Of a DNA stretch of 64,000 nt, positions 8,061-17,331 are shown in pieces; positions within the stretch are counted from its first letter, which is position 1; each line of letters starts with the position of its first letter. The notes under the pieces are model-generated. The model was not told where the DNA came from, did no database searches, and saw nothing but the letters and a program-made list of their open reading frames with translations. A program made the translations under genes and the position numbers. The stretch spans positions 1-64,000 of the forward strand of contig BOKS01000001.1 in assembly GCA_016861105.1 (NCBI GenBank), written 5' to 3'. Origin of the DNA: Betaproteobacteria bacterium. GTDB taxonomy: Bacteria > Pseudomonadota > Gammaproteobacteria > Burkholderiales > Casimicrobiaceae.

Positions 8061-8210
8061 GGTTGCACAAGCCATTGAATCGCCGGCGGGCCGGCCATCG
8101 TGCGGGTCGCGGGTGTCATCGATTCCGACACTCCTGGCCCTCCGGCCCCGGCGTCGTCGCCGGGTCGCCGGCGTCCGGGCACCGGGCGTTCCCGCGGGCC
8201 GGCTGAGGGG

Positions 8211-8226
8211 TGGCCCGGCGCTTGCA
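8211..8226 (+). promoter_or_regulatory. Sigma-54 (-24/-12) promoter for the DUF305 gene
   Basis: TGGCCCGGCGCTTGCA matches TGGCACG-N4-TTGCW at all but one position, with GG-N10-GC spacing. It ends 35 bases before the ATG at 8262, giving a leader of about 25 bases. It faces away from the sigma-54-like site at 8045-8060. The 150 bases between them could hold a shared activator site, which I cannot define. Confidence 0.6.
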
Positions 8227-8261
8227 TCGGGCACGGCTCGTCCACCGCAGCGGGTTCGTCG

Positions 8262-8705
8262 ATGAGCGCTCCCTACGCAAGGCTCGCCGTCGCCGTCGCG
8301 ACAAGCACCGTCGTGATGTTCCTCCTGACCTACGCGATGCTCGCAACGTTTGACCACTTCTACGCGAACCTCAATCGCGCCTACATGGCCGTGCTGATGG
8401 CCGCACCGATGGCCGTCGTGATGATCGTCGTGATGGGACACATGTACGCGGATCGTCGCCGCAACGCCGCCATCGTCGGCGCATCGGCGGCGGTCTTCGT
8501 CCTCGTGCTCGCGCTGATGCGTACCCAGTGGCCGATCGCCGACGCCCAGTTCCTGCGCTCGATGATCCCGCATCACTCCAGCGCGATCGTCATGTGCGAG
8601 AGAGCGCGGCTCGACGATCCGCGGATCGTGGCGCTGTGCCGCGACATCGTGGACACCCAGCGGCGCGAGATCGCCCTGATGCGCGAGCTGCTGCGCTCGC
8701 GCTAG
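8262..8705 (+). CDS. DUF305 domain membrane protein
   Basis: This 147-residue protein has three hydrophobic segments (about 8-30, 38-58 and 68-84) and a C-terminal DUF305-type block with MIPHHSSAIVMCERA at about 102 and DIVDTQRREI near 130. DUF305 proteins are ferritin-like helical proteins, often tied to copper or other metal handling, with no agreed function. The ATG at 8262 lies close behind a near-consensus sigma-54 promoter. The membrane-embedded version with an MIPHH motif close to the last helix is a common subfamily in proteobacteria. Divergent from the PEP-CTERM gene. Confidence 0.82.
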   Translation: MSAPYARLAVAVATSTVVMFLLTYAMLATFDHFYANLNRAYMAVLMAAPMAVVMIVVMGHMYADRRRNAAIVGASAAVFVLVLALMRTQWPIADAQFLRSMIPHHSSAIVMCERARLDDPRIVALCRDIVDTQRREIALMRELLRSR

Positions 8706-8820
8706 GACGCGCGCACCCGGGCGTCGACTGCCCCACGGGCGCGCGCGCGCGAAGCGCACGCCGGCGCGGCGCGACCGGACGGCGGTGTTCGCGGGCGCGC
8801 GGGCGGCGCATACTCCCTTC

Positions 8821-10305
8821 ATGGGCTGGGCCGGACGCCTTCGTAGGACAAGGCCGTCGTCACGCGACGTTCCTTCGCGCCCGGGGGCGCCGATCGACCA
8901 ACCCCGGTCCCCGGGCGGCATCGCGCGACGCTGCCTGGCCACAGCCGCGGCGGCCCTCCTTCTCGTCGCGAGCCACGCTGGCGCCGCCGGACTGGTCGTC
9001 ACCGGCGAGGTCCGCGGCGGCATCGGGCCGGCGAGCGCCGCCTACGTCGAGCGGCTGCTCGTGACCGCGGCCGAGCGCGAGGCCGACCTCGTTGTCCTGG
9101 CGCTCGACACGCCGGGCGGACTGGACACGTCGATGCGCGAGATGATCCAGGCGATCCTGGGCTCGCCCGTGCCCGTGGCGATCTACGTGTCGCCGCGCGG
9201 CGCGCGCGCGGCGAGCGCGGGGACGTACCTGCTGTACGCCGCGCACCTCGCGGCGATGGCACCGGGCACCAACGTCGGTGCGGCGACGCCGGTCGCGATC
9301 GGCATCGGCGGCGGCGGCGACGACGAACGGGGACGCAAGCCGTCGCCGCGCGACCCGGCGGCAGATCGGAGCGACGGGCCGCGCCCCGACGAGGGCGCAG
9401 CCGCGCGCGACCCGTCCCGGCAGAAAGCCGTGCGCGACGCCGTCGCCTACCTGCAGGGGCTCGCCGACCTGCGCGGCCGCAACGCGGAGTGGGCGCGCAA
9501 GGCGGTGGAGGACGCCGACAGCCTGCCCGCGCGCGAGGCGCTGAAGCAGGGCGTCGTCGACATCGTGGCGGTCGACCTCGCGGACCTGCTGCGCCAGGCG
9601 GACGGACGCAGCGTCGAGGCGGGCACGTCGACGCGCGTGCTGGCGGTCGCCGGCGCGTCGGTCGAGGCGGTCGCGGCCAACTGGAAGGAGCGCCTGCTCG
9701 CCGCGATCTCGAACCCGAACCTCGCGCTGCTGCTGCTGATGGCGGGCCTCTACGGCCTGCTGATCGAGTTCTACGTGCCCGGCACCGGCGTGCCCGGCGT
9801 GATCGGCGCGATCGCGCTGCTGCTCGGGCTCTACGGGCTCGCGCTGCTCCCGGTGACGCTCGCCGGCGCGGCGCTGCTGCTGCTGGGGATCGCGCTGATG
9901 GTCGCCGAGGGGTTCGCCCCGAGCTTCGGCGCGCTCGGGATCGGCGGCGTGCTCGCGTTCGCCGCCGGCGGCGTGCTGCTGCTCGACGACGTCCCCGGGT
10001 TCGAGGTGTCGTGGCAGGTCGTCGTGCCACTGGCCGTGGCCAACGCGCTGGCGGTGGCGGCGGTCGCCGCGCTCGCGCTGCGCGCGCGGCGCCGCCCGGT
10101 GGTGTCCGGCGTCGAGTCCATGCTCGGCACGACCGTCGAGGCGCTCGAGGACTTCGAGCGCGACGGGTGGGTGCTCGCCCACGGCGAGCGTTGGCACGCG
10201 CGCACCAGCGCGCCGCTGCGGCGCGGCGGGCGCGCGCGCATCACGGGCGTCGACGGCCTCCTCGTATCGGTCGAGCCCTGCGGGAACGACGGGAAAGGAG
10301 CCTGA
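8821..10305 (+). CDS. nfeD: NfeD family membrane-bound ClpP-class serine protease
   Basis: This roughly 494-residue protein has an N-terminal hydrophobic signal/anchor (about 40-58). A ClpP-class protease domain follows at about 60-270, with the serine loop [15 protein letters not shown] and a lysine in [13 protein letters not shown]. Four or five membrane helices cover about 300-430, and a C-terminal OB-fold NfeD domain covers 440-494. An acidic, Gly-rich insertion (about 160-210) interrupts the protease domain, as in other long NfeD proteins. These proteases cleave the C-terminus of partner stomatins. The partner slipin starts 2 bases after this stop. The start at 8821 is chosen over 8785 because the latter adds only a weak extension. 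It is within a few bases of CATACT, a possible -10, so a short or missing leader is possible. Confidence 0.9.
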   Translation: MGWAGRLRRTRPSSRDVPSRPGAPIDQPRSPGGIARRCLATAAAALLLVASHAGAAGLVVTGEVRGGIGPASAAYVERLLVTAAEREADLVVLALDTPGGLDTSMREMIQAILGSPVPVAIYVSPRGARAASAGTYLLYAAHLAAMAPGTNVGAATPVAIGIGGGGDDERGRKPSPRDPAADRSDGPRPDEGAAARDPSRQKAVRDAVAYLQGLADLRGRNAEWARKAVEDADSLPAREALKQGVVDIVAVDLADLLRQADGRSVEAGTSTRVLAVAGASVEAVAANWKERLLAAISNPNLALLLLMAGLYGLLIEFYVPGTGVPGVIGAIALLLGLYGLALLPVTLAGAALLLLGIALMVAEGFAPSFGALGIGGVLAFAAGGVLLLDDVPGFEVSWQVVVPLAVANALAVAAVAALALRARRRPVVSGVESMLGTTVEALEDFERDGWVLAHGERWHARTSAPLRRGGRARITGVDGLLVSVEPCGNDGKGA

Positions 10306-10307
10306 CC

Positions 10308-11078
10308 ATGGCGTGGACGATCGGATGGGGAGGCCTGGCGCTGCTGCTGGTGGTCCTCGCGGTGGCGAGCCTGCGGATCCTTCGCGAGTACGAGCGCGGC
10401 GTCGTGTTCCTCCTCGGGCGGTTCTGGCGCGTGAAGGGGCCGGGGCTGGTGGTGCTCGTGCCGCTCGTCCAGCAGATGGTGCGGGTCGACCTGCGCACGG
10501 TCGTGATGGACGTGCCGAGCCAGGACGTCATCTCGCGCGACAACGTCTCGGTGAAGGTGAACGCCGTCATCTACTTCCGCGTCGTCGACCCGCAGCGCGC
10601 GATCATCCAGGTCGCGAACTACTTCGACGCGACGTCGCAGCTCGCGCAGACCACGCTGCGCTCGGTGCTCGGCAAGCACGAGCTCGACGACATGCTCGCC
10701 GAGCGCGAGCGCCTCAACGCGGACATCCAGCAGATCCTCGACGCGCAGACCGACGCGTGGGGCATCAAGGTGTCGACGGTCGAGATCAAGCACGTCGACA
10801 TCAACGACACGATGGTGCGGGCGATCGCGCGCCAGGCCGAGGCCGAGCGCGAGCGGCGCGCCAAGGTGATCCACGCGGAAGGCGAGCTGCAGGCCTCGGA
10901 GAAGCTGCTGCAGGCCTCGCGCGTGCTGGCCGAGACGCCGCAGGCGATGCAGCTGCGCTACCTGCAGACGCTGACGTCGATCGCCGGCGACCGCTCGTCG
11001 ACGATCGTGTTCCCGGTGCCGCTGGACACGCTGGCGTCGCTGCTCGACCGGGCCGGCACGCGCGCGCCCGACCGGTAG
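10308..11078 (+). CDS. Slipin/stomatin-like SPFH protein
   Basis: This 256-residue protein has one N-terminal membrane helix (about 6-24) and an SPFH/band-7 domain beginning [14 protein letters not shown]. The hallmark sequences [21 protein letters not shown] and [13 protein letters not shown] are present, followed by an Ala/Glu-rich coiled-coil end (about 170-215). Slipins form membrane-associated oligomers thought to organise membrane microdomains. The gene lies 2 bases behind nfeD, the standard NfeD-slipin operon, and the partner protease recognises the hydrophobic C-terminal stretch. A GGAAAGGAG ribosome site inside the nfeD end drives its translation. Confidence 0.93.
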   Translation: MAWTIGWGGLALLLVVLAVASLRILREYERGVVFLLGRFWRVKGPGLVVLVPLVQQMVRVDLRTVVMDVPSQDVISRDNVSVKVNAVIYFRVVDPQRAIIQVANYFDATSQLAQTTLRSVLGKHELDDMLAERERLNADIQQILDAQTDAWGIKVSTVEIKHVDINDTMVRAIARQAEAERERRAKVIHAEGELQASEKLLQASRVLAETPQAMQLRYLQTLTSIAGDRSSTIVFPVPLDTLASLLDRAGTRAPDR

Positions 11079-11118
11079 CCGGGCGGGACGCGGACGGCCG
11101 CGCCGCGCGCCGTGCCGC

Positions 11119-12354
11119 TCACGCCCGCGCGCGCAGCCTGCGGATCTCGCCGCGCCAGCGGGCGACCAGCGGATCGGCCTCCGGGTCGCCGCCGCGGTCG
11201 CGCACGCGGCGCTTGCGGAACGCGAGCTCGTGCTGCAGGCGGACGAGCGCGGCCGACACGCGCCGGTGCAGCCGGTCGATGCGCCGCGTGCGGAACGCGC
11301 CGTCGCGCGCGATCGCGTCGCGCTCCTCGTCGAGCACGATCGGCGCCGTCTCGCCGTCGAGCTCCGAGCGGATGACGAGCCGCTCGTACCGCCCGCTGCG
11401 CACCAGCATCCACCCCAGCAGCGCCACGAACGGCAGGAACACGATCAGGTCGAGCACGCTGGCCTGGATCCACGTCGCGACGAATCCCGCCGGCGGCGGG
11501 GCGCGGTCCGCGGCCGGCGGGGGCTCGCCGGCTGCGCGCAGCATCAGCGCGCCGACCAGCGGCAGGGCGTTGTTCGCGAGGTGCGCGGCCATCGCGAAGA
11601 GCAGCCCGAACGGCGGCGCGAGCCACGCGAGGCCGCGGCGCGCGGTCTCGCGCCCCAGCCCGACGAAGGCGCCGAAGAGGCCGGAGAAGAGGACGTGCCC
11701 GGCCATGCCGAAGAGCGCGTAGCGGGCGCCGAGCTGGAGTCCGTACGGCGCCCGGCCGTGCTCGGCGTAGCCCTGCGCCACGTACAGCGCGGACTCGGCC
11801 CAGGTGAAGCCCGCGCCGACCAGCGTGCCGTAGACGAAGCCGTCGCGCACGTTGTCGAACTCCGCGCGCAGCAGGAAGAAGAGCAGCAGGATGCCCAGCC
11901 CCTTGATCGTCTCCTCGACCAGCGGGGCCGCGAGCGGGGCGCCGAGCAGCAGCGCCGCGCCGTCGCCGAGGAGGTCGGTGACCGCCGGCTGGCCGGCGAC
12001 CCAGTGCTCGACGCGCAGCAGCAGCAGCGTGTTGAGCGGCATCGAGAGCCACGCCGCGATGACGCCGCCCCACAGGAACGCGATCGCGTAGAGCCACGGC
12101 GACTCGCGCTCGCGCCGGTCGAGCCAGGCGACGATCGCGACCGGCGCGGCCGACAGCACCGTCGCGGCTGCGAGCGCACGGAGGAAGACGCCGGTGCCGT
12201 CGCGACCCAGCCCGGCCATCGTGACCAGCGACATCGCGGCCGCCGCGGCGAGCAGCAGCGCCAGCACCGCGACGACCAGGCGTGCGACGGACGGCCGCCG
12301 CAGCGGCGATCCATGGAACAGCGGATCGAGCGACTCGCGCTGGAAGAGCTTCAC
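11119..12354 (-). CDS. PrsW-like intramembrane metalloprotease
   Basis: This is a 411-residue membrane protein with about nine hydrophobic segments. The PrsW-family glutamate motif is in PLVEETIKGLGIL (about residue 155). It is followed by FDNVRDGFVYGTLVGAGFTWAE and two later His-containing helices (GMAGHVLFSGLFGAFVG, AMAAHLANNALP) that would complete the zinc site. PrsW-type proteases cleave membrane-bound regulators such as anti-sigma factors. A basic, Arg-rich cytoplasmic tail (about 340-411) is additional. The start is a GTG at 12354 (VKLFQRESL) with no strong ribosome site and no nearby ATG, so it is uncertain. No anti-sigma factor gene is adjacent, so the target is unknown. Confidence 0.82.
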   Translation of the reverse strand: MKLFQRESLDPLFHGSPLRRPSVARLVVAVLALLLAAAAAMSLVTMAGLGRDGTGVFLRALAAATVLSAAPVAIVAWLDRRERESPWLYAIAFLWGGVIAAWLSMPLNTLLLLRVEHWVAGQPAVTDLLGDGAALLLGAPLAAPLVEETIKGLGILLLFFLLRAEFDNVRDGFVYGTLVGAGFTWAESALYVAQGYAEHGRAPYGLQLGARYALFGMAGHVLFSGLFGAFVGLGRETARRGLAWLAPPFGLLFAMAAHLANNALPLVGALMLRAAGEPPPAADRAPPPAGFVATWIQASVLDLIVFLPFVALLGWMLVRSGRYERLVIRSELDGETAPIVLDEERDAIARDGAFRTRRIDRLHRRVSAALVRLQHELAFRKRRVRDRGGDPEADPLVARWRGEIRRLRARA

Positions 12355-12932
12355 GGGGCGTCGGCGTGGCGAAACGGCGCCCAGTATTGGTGCGCCTCGG
12401 CGCGCGTGCAAGCGATCGTCCCGGACACGCGCTGGACAACCGGGGCAGCGGTCGCTGCGGCGCTGCCTGCACCGTGGCATCCCGAGGGGTCCGCGCCGCT
12501 GCGAAGACGGCGAGGTTCCCCGGATTCGTTGCGCCAGATCAAGGAACGTGATCGCGAAGCCCGGGTGTCGCATCGCCGCCACGCCTTGCCGAAAGCACAG
12601 CCGAAAGCGTCGCGCGCTGTTGTATCCGCGCATCGCCGGGGCTGCGTCAGGTCAAAACTCCGTCACGTCGTGCGGCGCATATGCGTGCCCGCTCGTAGAG
12701 TCGACTCCAAGTGCAGCCGGCTGGCGGCCCGACGTCCGTGGGCCGGGTCGAACAAGACCGGCGGCGCCCCTGCGCGGGCGCGCGAGCATCCGAAGCTGGA
12801 GTTGCGATGGCCCCCCGACTTCGAGGGCGCGGGCCGAAGGTGCAGGCCGGGACGGCCCGGCGGCGCCTGGTGCAGTGGGACGACAGCCGGCCACGGCGTC
12901 CCGGCCGGACGGTGCGACGAAAGGAACCTCAC
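12355..12932. other. 578-base intergenic region upstream of the decaheme cytochrome gene
   Basis: No gene-like frame is convincing here, although long open frames run through it because of the GC content. It separates the divergent PrsW-like and mtrA-type genes and should hold the mtrA promoter. I could not identify a -35/-10 pair, a sigma-54 site or either of the two operators seen at the hydrogenase. A purine-rich AAAGGAAC (about 12919-12926) serves as the mtrA ribosome site. Confidence 0.5.
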
Positions 12933-13880
12933 ATGTTGAATCGAATCCTGCTTGCCGCGGCGCGAACGGCCGCGCTCGCGGCGGCATGCCTCGCGCTCCC
13001 GGCGCTCGCGCAGCAGCCGGCGACGCCGGTGTGCGCCAACTGCCACGCCGAGGCGCACGAGTCCATCGCGCTCGGGCCGCACGGCGCCAAGAACGACGCC
13101 GCCGGCACGATGTGCATGGCCTGCCACGGCGACGCGGCCGCCCACGCCAAGGACCCGCAGAAGGTCAAGCCGACCAACCGGCTCGCCAAGGGCGTGCTGG
13201 CCGAGGAGAAGACCGCGGTCTGCATGACCTGCCACGCCGGCAACCGCCAGCTGACGTTCTGGGAATCCGGCAAGCACGCGAAGAACGACGTGGCGTGCTC
13301 CAACTGCCACAGCATCCACGGCGGCTCGAAGGACCCGCGCGTCGCGAAGTTCACGACGACGTTCCGCGAGAACGAGGCCGACATGTGCGGCAGCTGCCAC
13401 CAGCAGATCCGGGCGGCGACGCTCAAGCCGTCGCACCACCCGATCCAGGAAGGCAAGGTGAAGTGCAGCGACTGCCACAACCCGCACGGCGCGCTGACGC
13501 ACGCGATGGTGAAGCAGGAGACGGTGAACCAGCAGTGCTTCTCGTGCCACGCCGACAAGCGCGGCCCGTACGTGTTCGCGCACCCGGCGGTCGAGGACAA
13601 CTGCCTGTCGTGCCACAACCCGCACGGCTCGTCGCACACCTTCCTGCTGAACGAGAAGACGCCCAACCTCTGCCAGGACTGCCACGACTGGTCGCGGCAC
13701 CCCGGCACGTTCTACGGCGGCCAGCACGGCTGGACGATCCGCGAGGGCATGACCGGCACGCCCGGCGCCTACAACCCCGGCGCCAGCACCCGCTTCGTCG
13801 CACGCAACTGCCTCAACTGCCACAACGCGATCCACGGCTCGAACGCGCCCGGCAACCGCGGCAAGTTCCTGATCCGCTGA
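12933..13880 (+). CDS. mtrA: Decaheme c-type cytochrome, MtrA/MtoA (DmsE) family
   Basis: This 315-residue periplasmic cytochrome has a signal peptide (about 1-25, ending ALAQQP) and ten CxxCH motifs: CANCH, CMACH, CMTCH, CSNCH, CGSCH, CSDCH, CFSCH, CLSCH, CQDCH and CLNCH. Ten hemes in about 290 mature residues match MtrA, DmsE and MtoA, which sit inside an MtrB barrel and carry electrons across the outer membrane. The barrel gene starts 14 bases downstream. It lacks the long N-terminal extension of PioA. No MtrC/OmcA-type surface cytochrome is nearby, as in the iron-oxidising MtoAB and PioAB systems. Direction of electron flow (metal reduction or Fe(II) oxidation) cannot be decided from sequence. 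Confidence 0.92.
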   Translation: MLNRILLAAARTAALAAACLALPALAQQPATPVCANCHAEAHESIALGPHGAKNDAAGTMCMACHGDAAAHAKDPQKVKPTNRLAKGVLAEEKTAVCMTCHAGNRQLTFWESGKHAKNDVACSNCHSIHGGSKDPRVAKFTTTFRENEADMCGSCHQQIRAATLKPSHHPIQEGKVKCSDCHNPHGALTHAMVKQETVNQQCFSCHADKRGPYVFAHPAVEDNCLSCHNPHGSSHTFLLNEKTPNLCQDCHDWSRHPGTFYGGQHGWTIREGMTGTPGAYNPGASTRFVARNCLNCHNAIHGSNAPGNRGKFLIR

Positions 13881-13894
13881 GGCGAGGAGAGACC

Positions 13895-16126
13895 ATGACA
13901 CGCAAGCCCCTTTCCATCCTCATCGCGGGCCTGTTCCTGGCCGCGCCCGCCGCGGCGCAGAACCTCGGCGCGCAGTGGGTCCAGCAGGGTTCGGTGACGC
14001 TCGGCGGCATCTGGACCGACCTCGACGGGCAGGACACCGCGAAGGCCGAGCAGTACCGCGACCTGCGCGACGGCGTGATCTCCAACATCGACCTGCGCGC
14101 GCGCAGCGGCACCGGGCTGTGGCTCGACCTGTTCGGCGAGAACTTCGGCCGCGACGACATGTACGTCGGCCTGCGCGGCGGGCAGTACGACGCCTGGAAG
14201 TTCCGCCTGTACACCGACTGGCTGCCGCAGCACCGCGCGTTCGCGGCGCGCACGCCGTTCGGCGGCTCGGGGACGAACCAGCTGCGGGCGACGTTCCCGC
14301 GCCCGAACCCGGCCACGTGGGAGACCACGGACATCAGCTACCAGCGCAAGGACACCGGCGGCTTCTTCGAGTGGCAGCAGAACTCGCCGTGGTACTTCCG
14401 CGTGGACGCGAACCAGGTCGAGAGCGAGGGCACGAAGATCGGTGCCTCGTCGAACGGCACCAGCCCGGGCAACGGGTTCGTCGACCTCGCGATCCCGGTC
14501 GACTACCGCACCACCAACGTGTCGGTCGAGGGTGGCTACAGCACGACCAAGTACCAGTTCGCGGTCAGCTACACGCTGTCGGAGTTCGACAACGCGAACG
14601 AGACCGTCACCTGGAACAACCCGTTCTGGGCGAACGGCATCGACTCGTCGTACCTCGCGCCGGACAACGACTACCAGCGGCTCGCGCTCTCCGGGTCCGT
14701 GCGCCAGCTGCCGATGAACTCGACGCTGGCCGCCCGCGCCACGTGGGACCGGCTCGAGAGCAACGTCAACCTCGCCACCTCCGCGCTCAACGGGACCGGC
14801 GCGAGCGCGATCGGCGCGACCAATCCCAACGTCGGCACGTTCAACGGCGACGTCGAGAACACCACGTTCTCGGTCTCGCTGGCGTCGGCGCCGATGAAGG
14901 GCGTGGACACGCGCGTCTGGTACAACTACGCGGACCGCGACGACCAGTCGACGCACGTCGAGTACAACCCGGTGTCGGGCCTCGCCTGCGGCACCGTGGT
15001 CGTGGGCGGCGTCAGCCGTCCGGGCCCGTGCGACAACGAGCTGTACAGCTACACGAAGTGGAACGTCGGATTCGACGCGTTCTGGCGGTTCTCGCAGGGG
15101 CAGCGCGTCGGCGGCGGCATCGAGTACCAGGACGTCGACCAGGAGCGGCCGGACTACGACGAGGTGCAGAACACGAAGTTCTTCGTCGAGTACCGCAACA
15201 CGATGCTGCCGAACCTCACCGGCCGCATCAAGTACACCTACCTCGACCGCGACTCCAACTTCCTGCTGTCCGAGGAGGGCGCGAACACGAACGACGTGCT
15301 CTACATGGAGCGCTACATCGGCCGCTACGACGCGCAGCCGCTCGAGCGCCACGAGCTCAAGCTCACCGGCGACTGGTCGCCGATGCCGCTGATGGACGTG
15401 TCGGTCGAAGCGCTGTGGAAGGAGAACAAGTACAAGCGCAGCGGGCAGGCGATCGAGTACGCCGCGGCGTCGCTGCCGCCGTACGACGAGTTCCTCGGCC
15501 GCACCAAGGACAAGCGCTGGGAGATCTACGGCAGCCTGTCGTACGGCGATCCGTCGAAGGTCCGCGCGACGCTGTTCGGCGACTACGAGAAGGTCAAGTA
15601 CGACAGCTACCACCGCAACATCGGCGCGGGCTCGTGCCCGACGACCAGCGGCGGCGTCACCGCGACCAACTGCTTCGACCCCGGCACGCCGCAGAACTCG
15701 ATCGCCTACAACTGGTCCGCGCGCAACGAGGACGAGAACTGGGCGTTCGGCCTGGGCGTCGACTGGCCGGCGATGGCGAACCTGCTGGTCAAGGCGTCGT
15801 ACCTGTACGTCAAGACCGACGGCTCGGCGGACATCCAGTCGCAGAACAACTTCGGCAATCCGCTGCCGATCACGGCCTACGACGACACCAAGACGCAGTC
15901 GTTCAACCTCAAGGGCATCTACACCTACGACAAGCACTGGCAGTTCACGCTGGGCTACGCGTACGAGAAGTACACGTACAGCGACGACCAGTACAACGGG
16001 TTCCAGTACACGATTCCCTTCCCGGGGAACACGACGACGACGTCGCAGAGCTACTTCAACGGCTTCTCGGCGTTCACCAACTACAAGGCGAACATCGTCT
16101 ACCTGCTGGGCACGTACCGCTTCTAG
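13895..16126 (+). CDS. mtrB: MtrB/PioB-family outer membrane beta-barrel
   Basis: This 743-residue protein has a signal peptide (about 1-22, ending AAAQN) and a body rich in alternating aromatic/polar strands, many containing WYxYxDRD-like turns. It ends in an aromatic residue (YLLGTYRF), the signature of BamA-inserted barrels. The family forms a 26-28-strand barrel that encloses the decaheme cytochrome. The CxxC near the N-terminus that matters in Shewanella MtrB is missing here. Cysteines occur only in predicted loops (CGTVVVGG..PGPC near 365, and near 585), perhaps as disulfides. The ATG at 13895 has a GGCGAGGAG ribosome site. The gene ends just before a strong terminator, so mtrAB form a two-gene unit. 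Confidence 0.92.
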   Translation: MTRKPLSILIAGLFLAAPAAAQNLGAQWVQQGSVTLGGIWTDLDGQDTAKAEQYRDLRDGVISNIDLRARSGTGLWLDLFGENFGRDDMYVGLRGGQYDAWKFRLYTDWLPQHRAFAARTPFGGSGTNQLRATFPRPNPATWETTDISYQRKDTGGFFEWQQNSPWYFRVDANQVESEGTKIGASSNGTSPGNGFVDLAIPVDYRTTNVSVEGGYSTTKYQFAVSYTLSEFDNANETVTWNNPFWANGIDSSYLAPDNDYQRLALSGSVRQLPMNSTLAARATWDRLESNVNLATSALNGTGASAIGATNPNVGTFNGDVENTTFSVSLASAPMKGVDTRVWYNYADRDDQSTHVEYNPVSGLACGTVVVGGVSRPGPCDNELYSYTKWNVGFDAFWRFSQGQRVGGGIEYQDVDQERPDYDEVQNTKFFVEYRNTMLPNLTGRIKYTYLDRDSNFLLSEEGANTNDVLYMERYIGRYDAQPLERHELKLTGDWSPMPLMDVSVEALWKENKYKRSGQAIEYAAASLPPYDEFLGRTKDKRWEIYGSLSYGDPSKVRATLFGDYEKVKYDSYHRNIGAGSCPTTSGGVTATNCFDPGTPQNSIAYNWSARNEDENWAFGLGVDWPAMANLLVKASYLYVKTDGSADIQSQNNFGNPLPITAYDDTKTQSFNLKGIYTYDKHWQFTLGYAYEKYTYSDDQYNGFQYTIPFPGNTTTTSQSYFNGFSAFTNYKANIVYLLGTYRF

Positions 16127-16147
16127 CCGACCGTCGCTGCATCCGCG

Positions 16148-16183
16148 AAGGCCGCGCCCGCACGGGCGCGGCCTTTTCTTTCT
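16148..16183 (+). terminator. Rho-independent terminator after mtrAB
   Basis: AAGGCCGCGCCCG (16148-16160) pairs perfectly with CGGGCGCGGCCTT (16163-16175) and is followed by TTCTTTCTT. It is the clearest intrinsic terminator in the window and probably works in both directions, since the AA at the left base gives a short T-run for the converging cNMP gene. Confidence 0.9.
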
Positions 16184-16232
16184 TCGGGGTCCGGGCCGTC
16201 ATCTTCCGATCGGCTCTGACCCCGATCGGCGG

Positions 16233-16715
16233 TCAGTAGCGGCCGTGCTGCTTGTAGATGTAGTTCGACAGCTCGTTCTGCTGCATCGACAGCCGCCGCT
16301 GGATCTGGTGGGCGACGCGGACGATCGCGCGCATCACGCGGTAGACGATGCGCGGGTGCGTCTCGAGGATCGACTCGAGCTTCTCGCGGGCGAGCCCGAC
16401 CACCTGCGCGTCCGAGAGCGCGACCTTGGCGGCATAGTTCGGCGTGCCGTCCATGAAGCCGAGCTCGTCGACGAAGTCGCCGGAGGACAGCGTGTGCAGC
16501 GTGACGGCGTCGGGCGTCCCGGCGCCCTTGACGACGCCGAGCACGCCGCGCGTGACGACGTAGAGGTGGCTGTCGGTGCCGCCTTCGGCGACGAGGGTCT
16601 CGCCGGAGCGCAGGTCGCGGACGGTCATGAGGCGGGCGAGGACGGCGAGCTCGCCGTCGTCGAGCTCGCTCGCCAGCCGCGTCTGGCGCAGTGCGGTGGC
16701 CACGGGGTCGGTCAT
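16233..16715 (-). CDS. Cyclic nucleotide-binding domain protein without DNA-binding domain
   Basis: This 160-residue protein consists of one Crp-type cNMP-binding domain (about 10-130). The phosphate-binding cassette is visible as SSGDFVDELGFMDGTPNYAAKV, interrupted relative to the Crp consensus RAA(T/S). The protein ends in an amphipathic helix and a basic tail (SNYIYKQHGRY) with no helix-turn-helix, so it cannot be a Crp/FNR-type transcription factor. The ATG at 16715 has an AGGAG site and overlaps the stop of the upstream gene by four bases. It may regulate a partner by protein contact. It is the last gene of the V/A-ATPase transcript, or of a small sub-operon with the RatA-like gene. Confidence 0.85.
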   Translation of the reverse strand: MTDPVATALRQTRLASELDDGELAVLARLMTVRDLRSGETLVAEGGTDSHLYVVTRGVLGVVKGAGTPDAVTLHTLSSGDFVDELGFMDGTPNYAAKVALSDAQVVGLAREKLESILETHPRIVYRVMRAIVRVAHQIQRRLSMQQNELSNYIYKQHGRY

Positions 16716-17266
16716 CGGAGGTCTCCTGGGTCGGGCGGGGAAACGACGGGCGGGGCCGCGGGTGGCGCAGCGGGCGCTGCCGCGACCGGCCTCGTGGCGG
16801 CGCCGTCGACGGCGGTGACGCCACCGACCCGCGGGATGCGGTCGCCGAGCGCGTCCGCGCGGGCGACGAAGGCGTCGACAAGCGTGTTGGTGATGCGGTC
16901 GAACACGGCGCCGGCGACCGTGCGCAGCAGCGCGCGCTCGAAATCGTAGTCCAGCGCGAAGTCGATGCGGCAGCCCGCGTCGCCCAGCGGCCGCAGGTGC
17001 CACTCGCCGTCGAAGCGGCTGAACGGGCCCTCGTCGAGCGCCAGCCCCATCCACTCGGGGCGCCGCTTGCGGTTGCGCGTGACGAACTGGAAGCGCACGC
17101 CGCGCACCTCGACGGTGACGCGCGCGGCGACGACCTCGTCGGTGCGCTCGAGGATGGTCGCCGCCGCGCACCAGGGCAGGAACGCGGGGTAGTGCTCGGC
17201 GCCCTCGATCAGGTCGTACATGCGCTCGGCGGGGTGCGCGACGAGCAGCGTGCGGCGGACGTGCAT
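16712..17266 (-). CDS. RatA/COQ10-like SRPBCC (START-domain) protein
   Basis: This 184-residue protein starts MHVRRTLLVAHPAERMYDLI and contains EGAEHYPAFLPWC, the hallmark start of the COQ10/RatA polyketide-cyclase-like family. These proteins bind ubiquinone and support respiratory electron transfer; E. coli RatA also interferes with ribosome subunit association. A Pro/Ala-rich tail (about 150-184) extends beyond the fold. The stop overlaps the next gene by four bases. It begins 65 bases after the ATPase D subunit gene, so it may be co-transcribed with the ATPase. The usual smpB neighbour is not here. Confidence 0.86.
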   Translation of the reverse strand: MHVRRTLLVAHPAERMYDLIEGAEHYPAFLPWCAAATILERTDEVVAARVTVEVRGVRFQFVTRNRKRRPEWMGLALDEGPFSRFDGEWHLRPLGDAGCRIDFALDYDFERALLRTVAGAVFDRITNTLVDAFVARADALGDRIPRVGGVTAVDGAATRPVAAAPAAPPAAPPVVSPPDPGDLR

Positions 17267-17331
17267 GGGGCAAGTATCGCAGAACCTCCGCGTCCCGCGC
17301 GCCGGACGCTCGACCGCCGGAGCGAGGAGCT

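Noticed and set aside
16233-16715. cNMP-binding protein as the FNR-type regulator of the TTGAC-N4-GTCAA boxes
   Set aside because: It has no helix-turn-helix after the sensor domain, so it cannot recognise the boxes.
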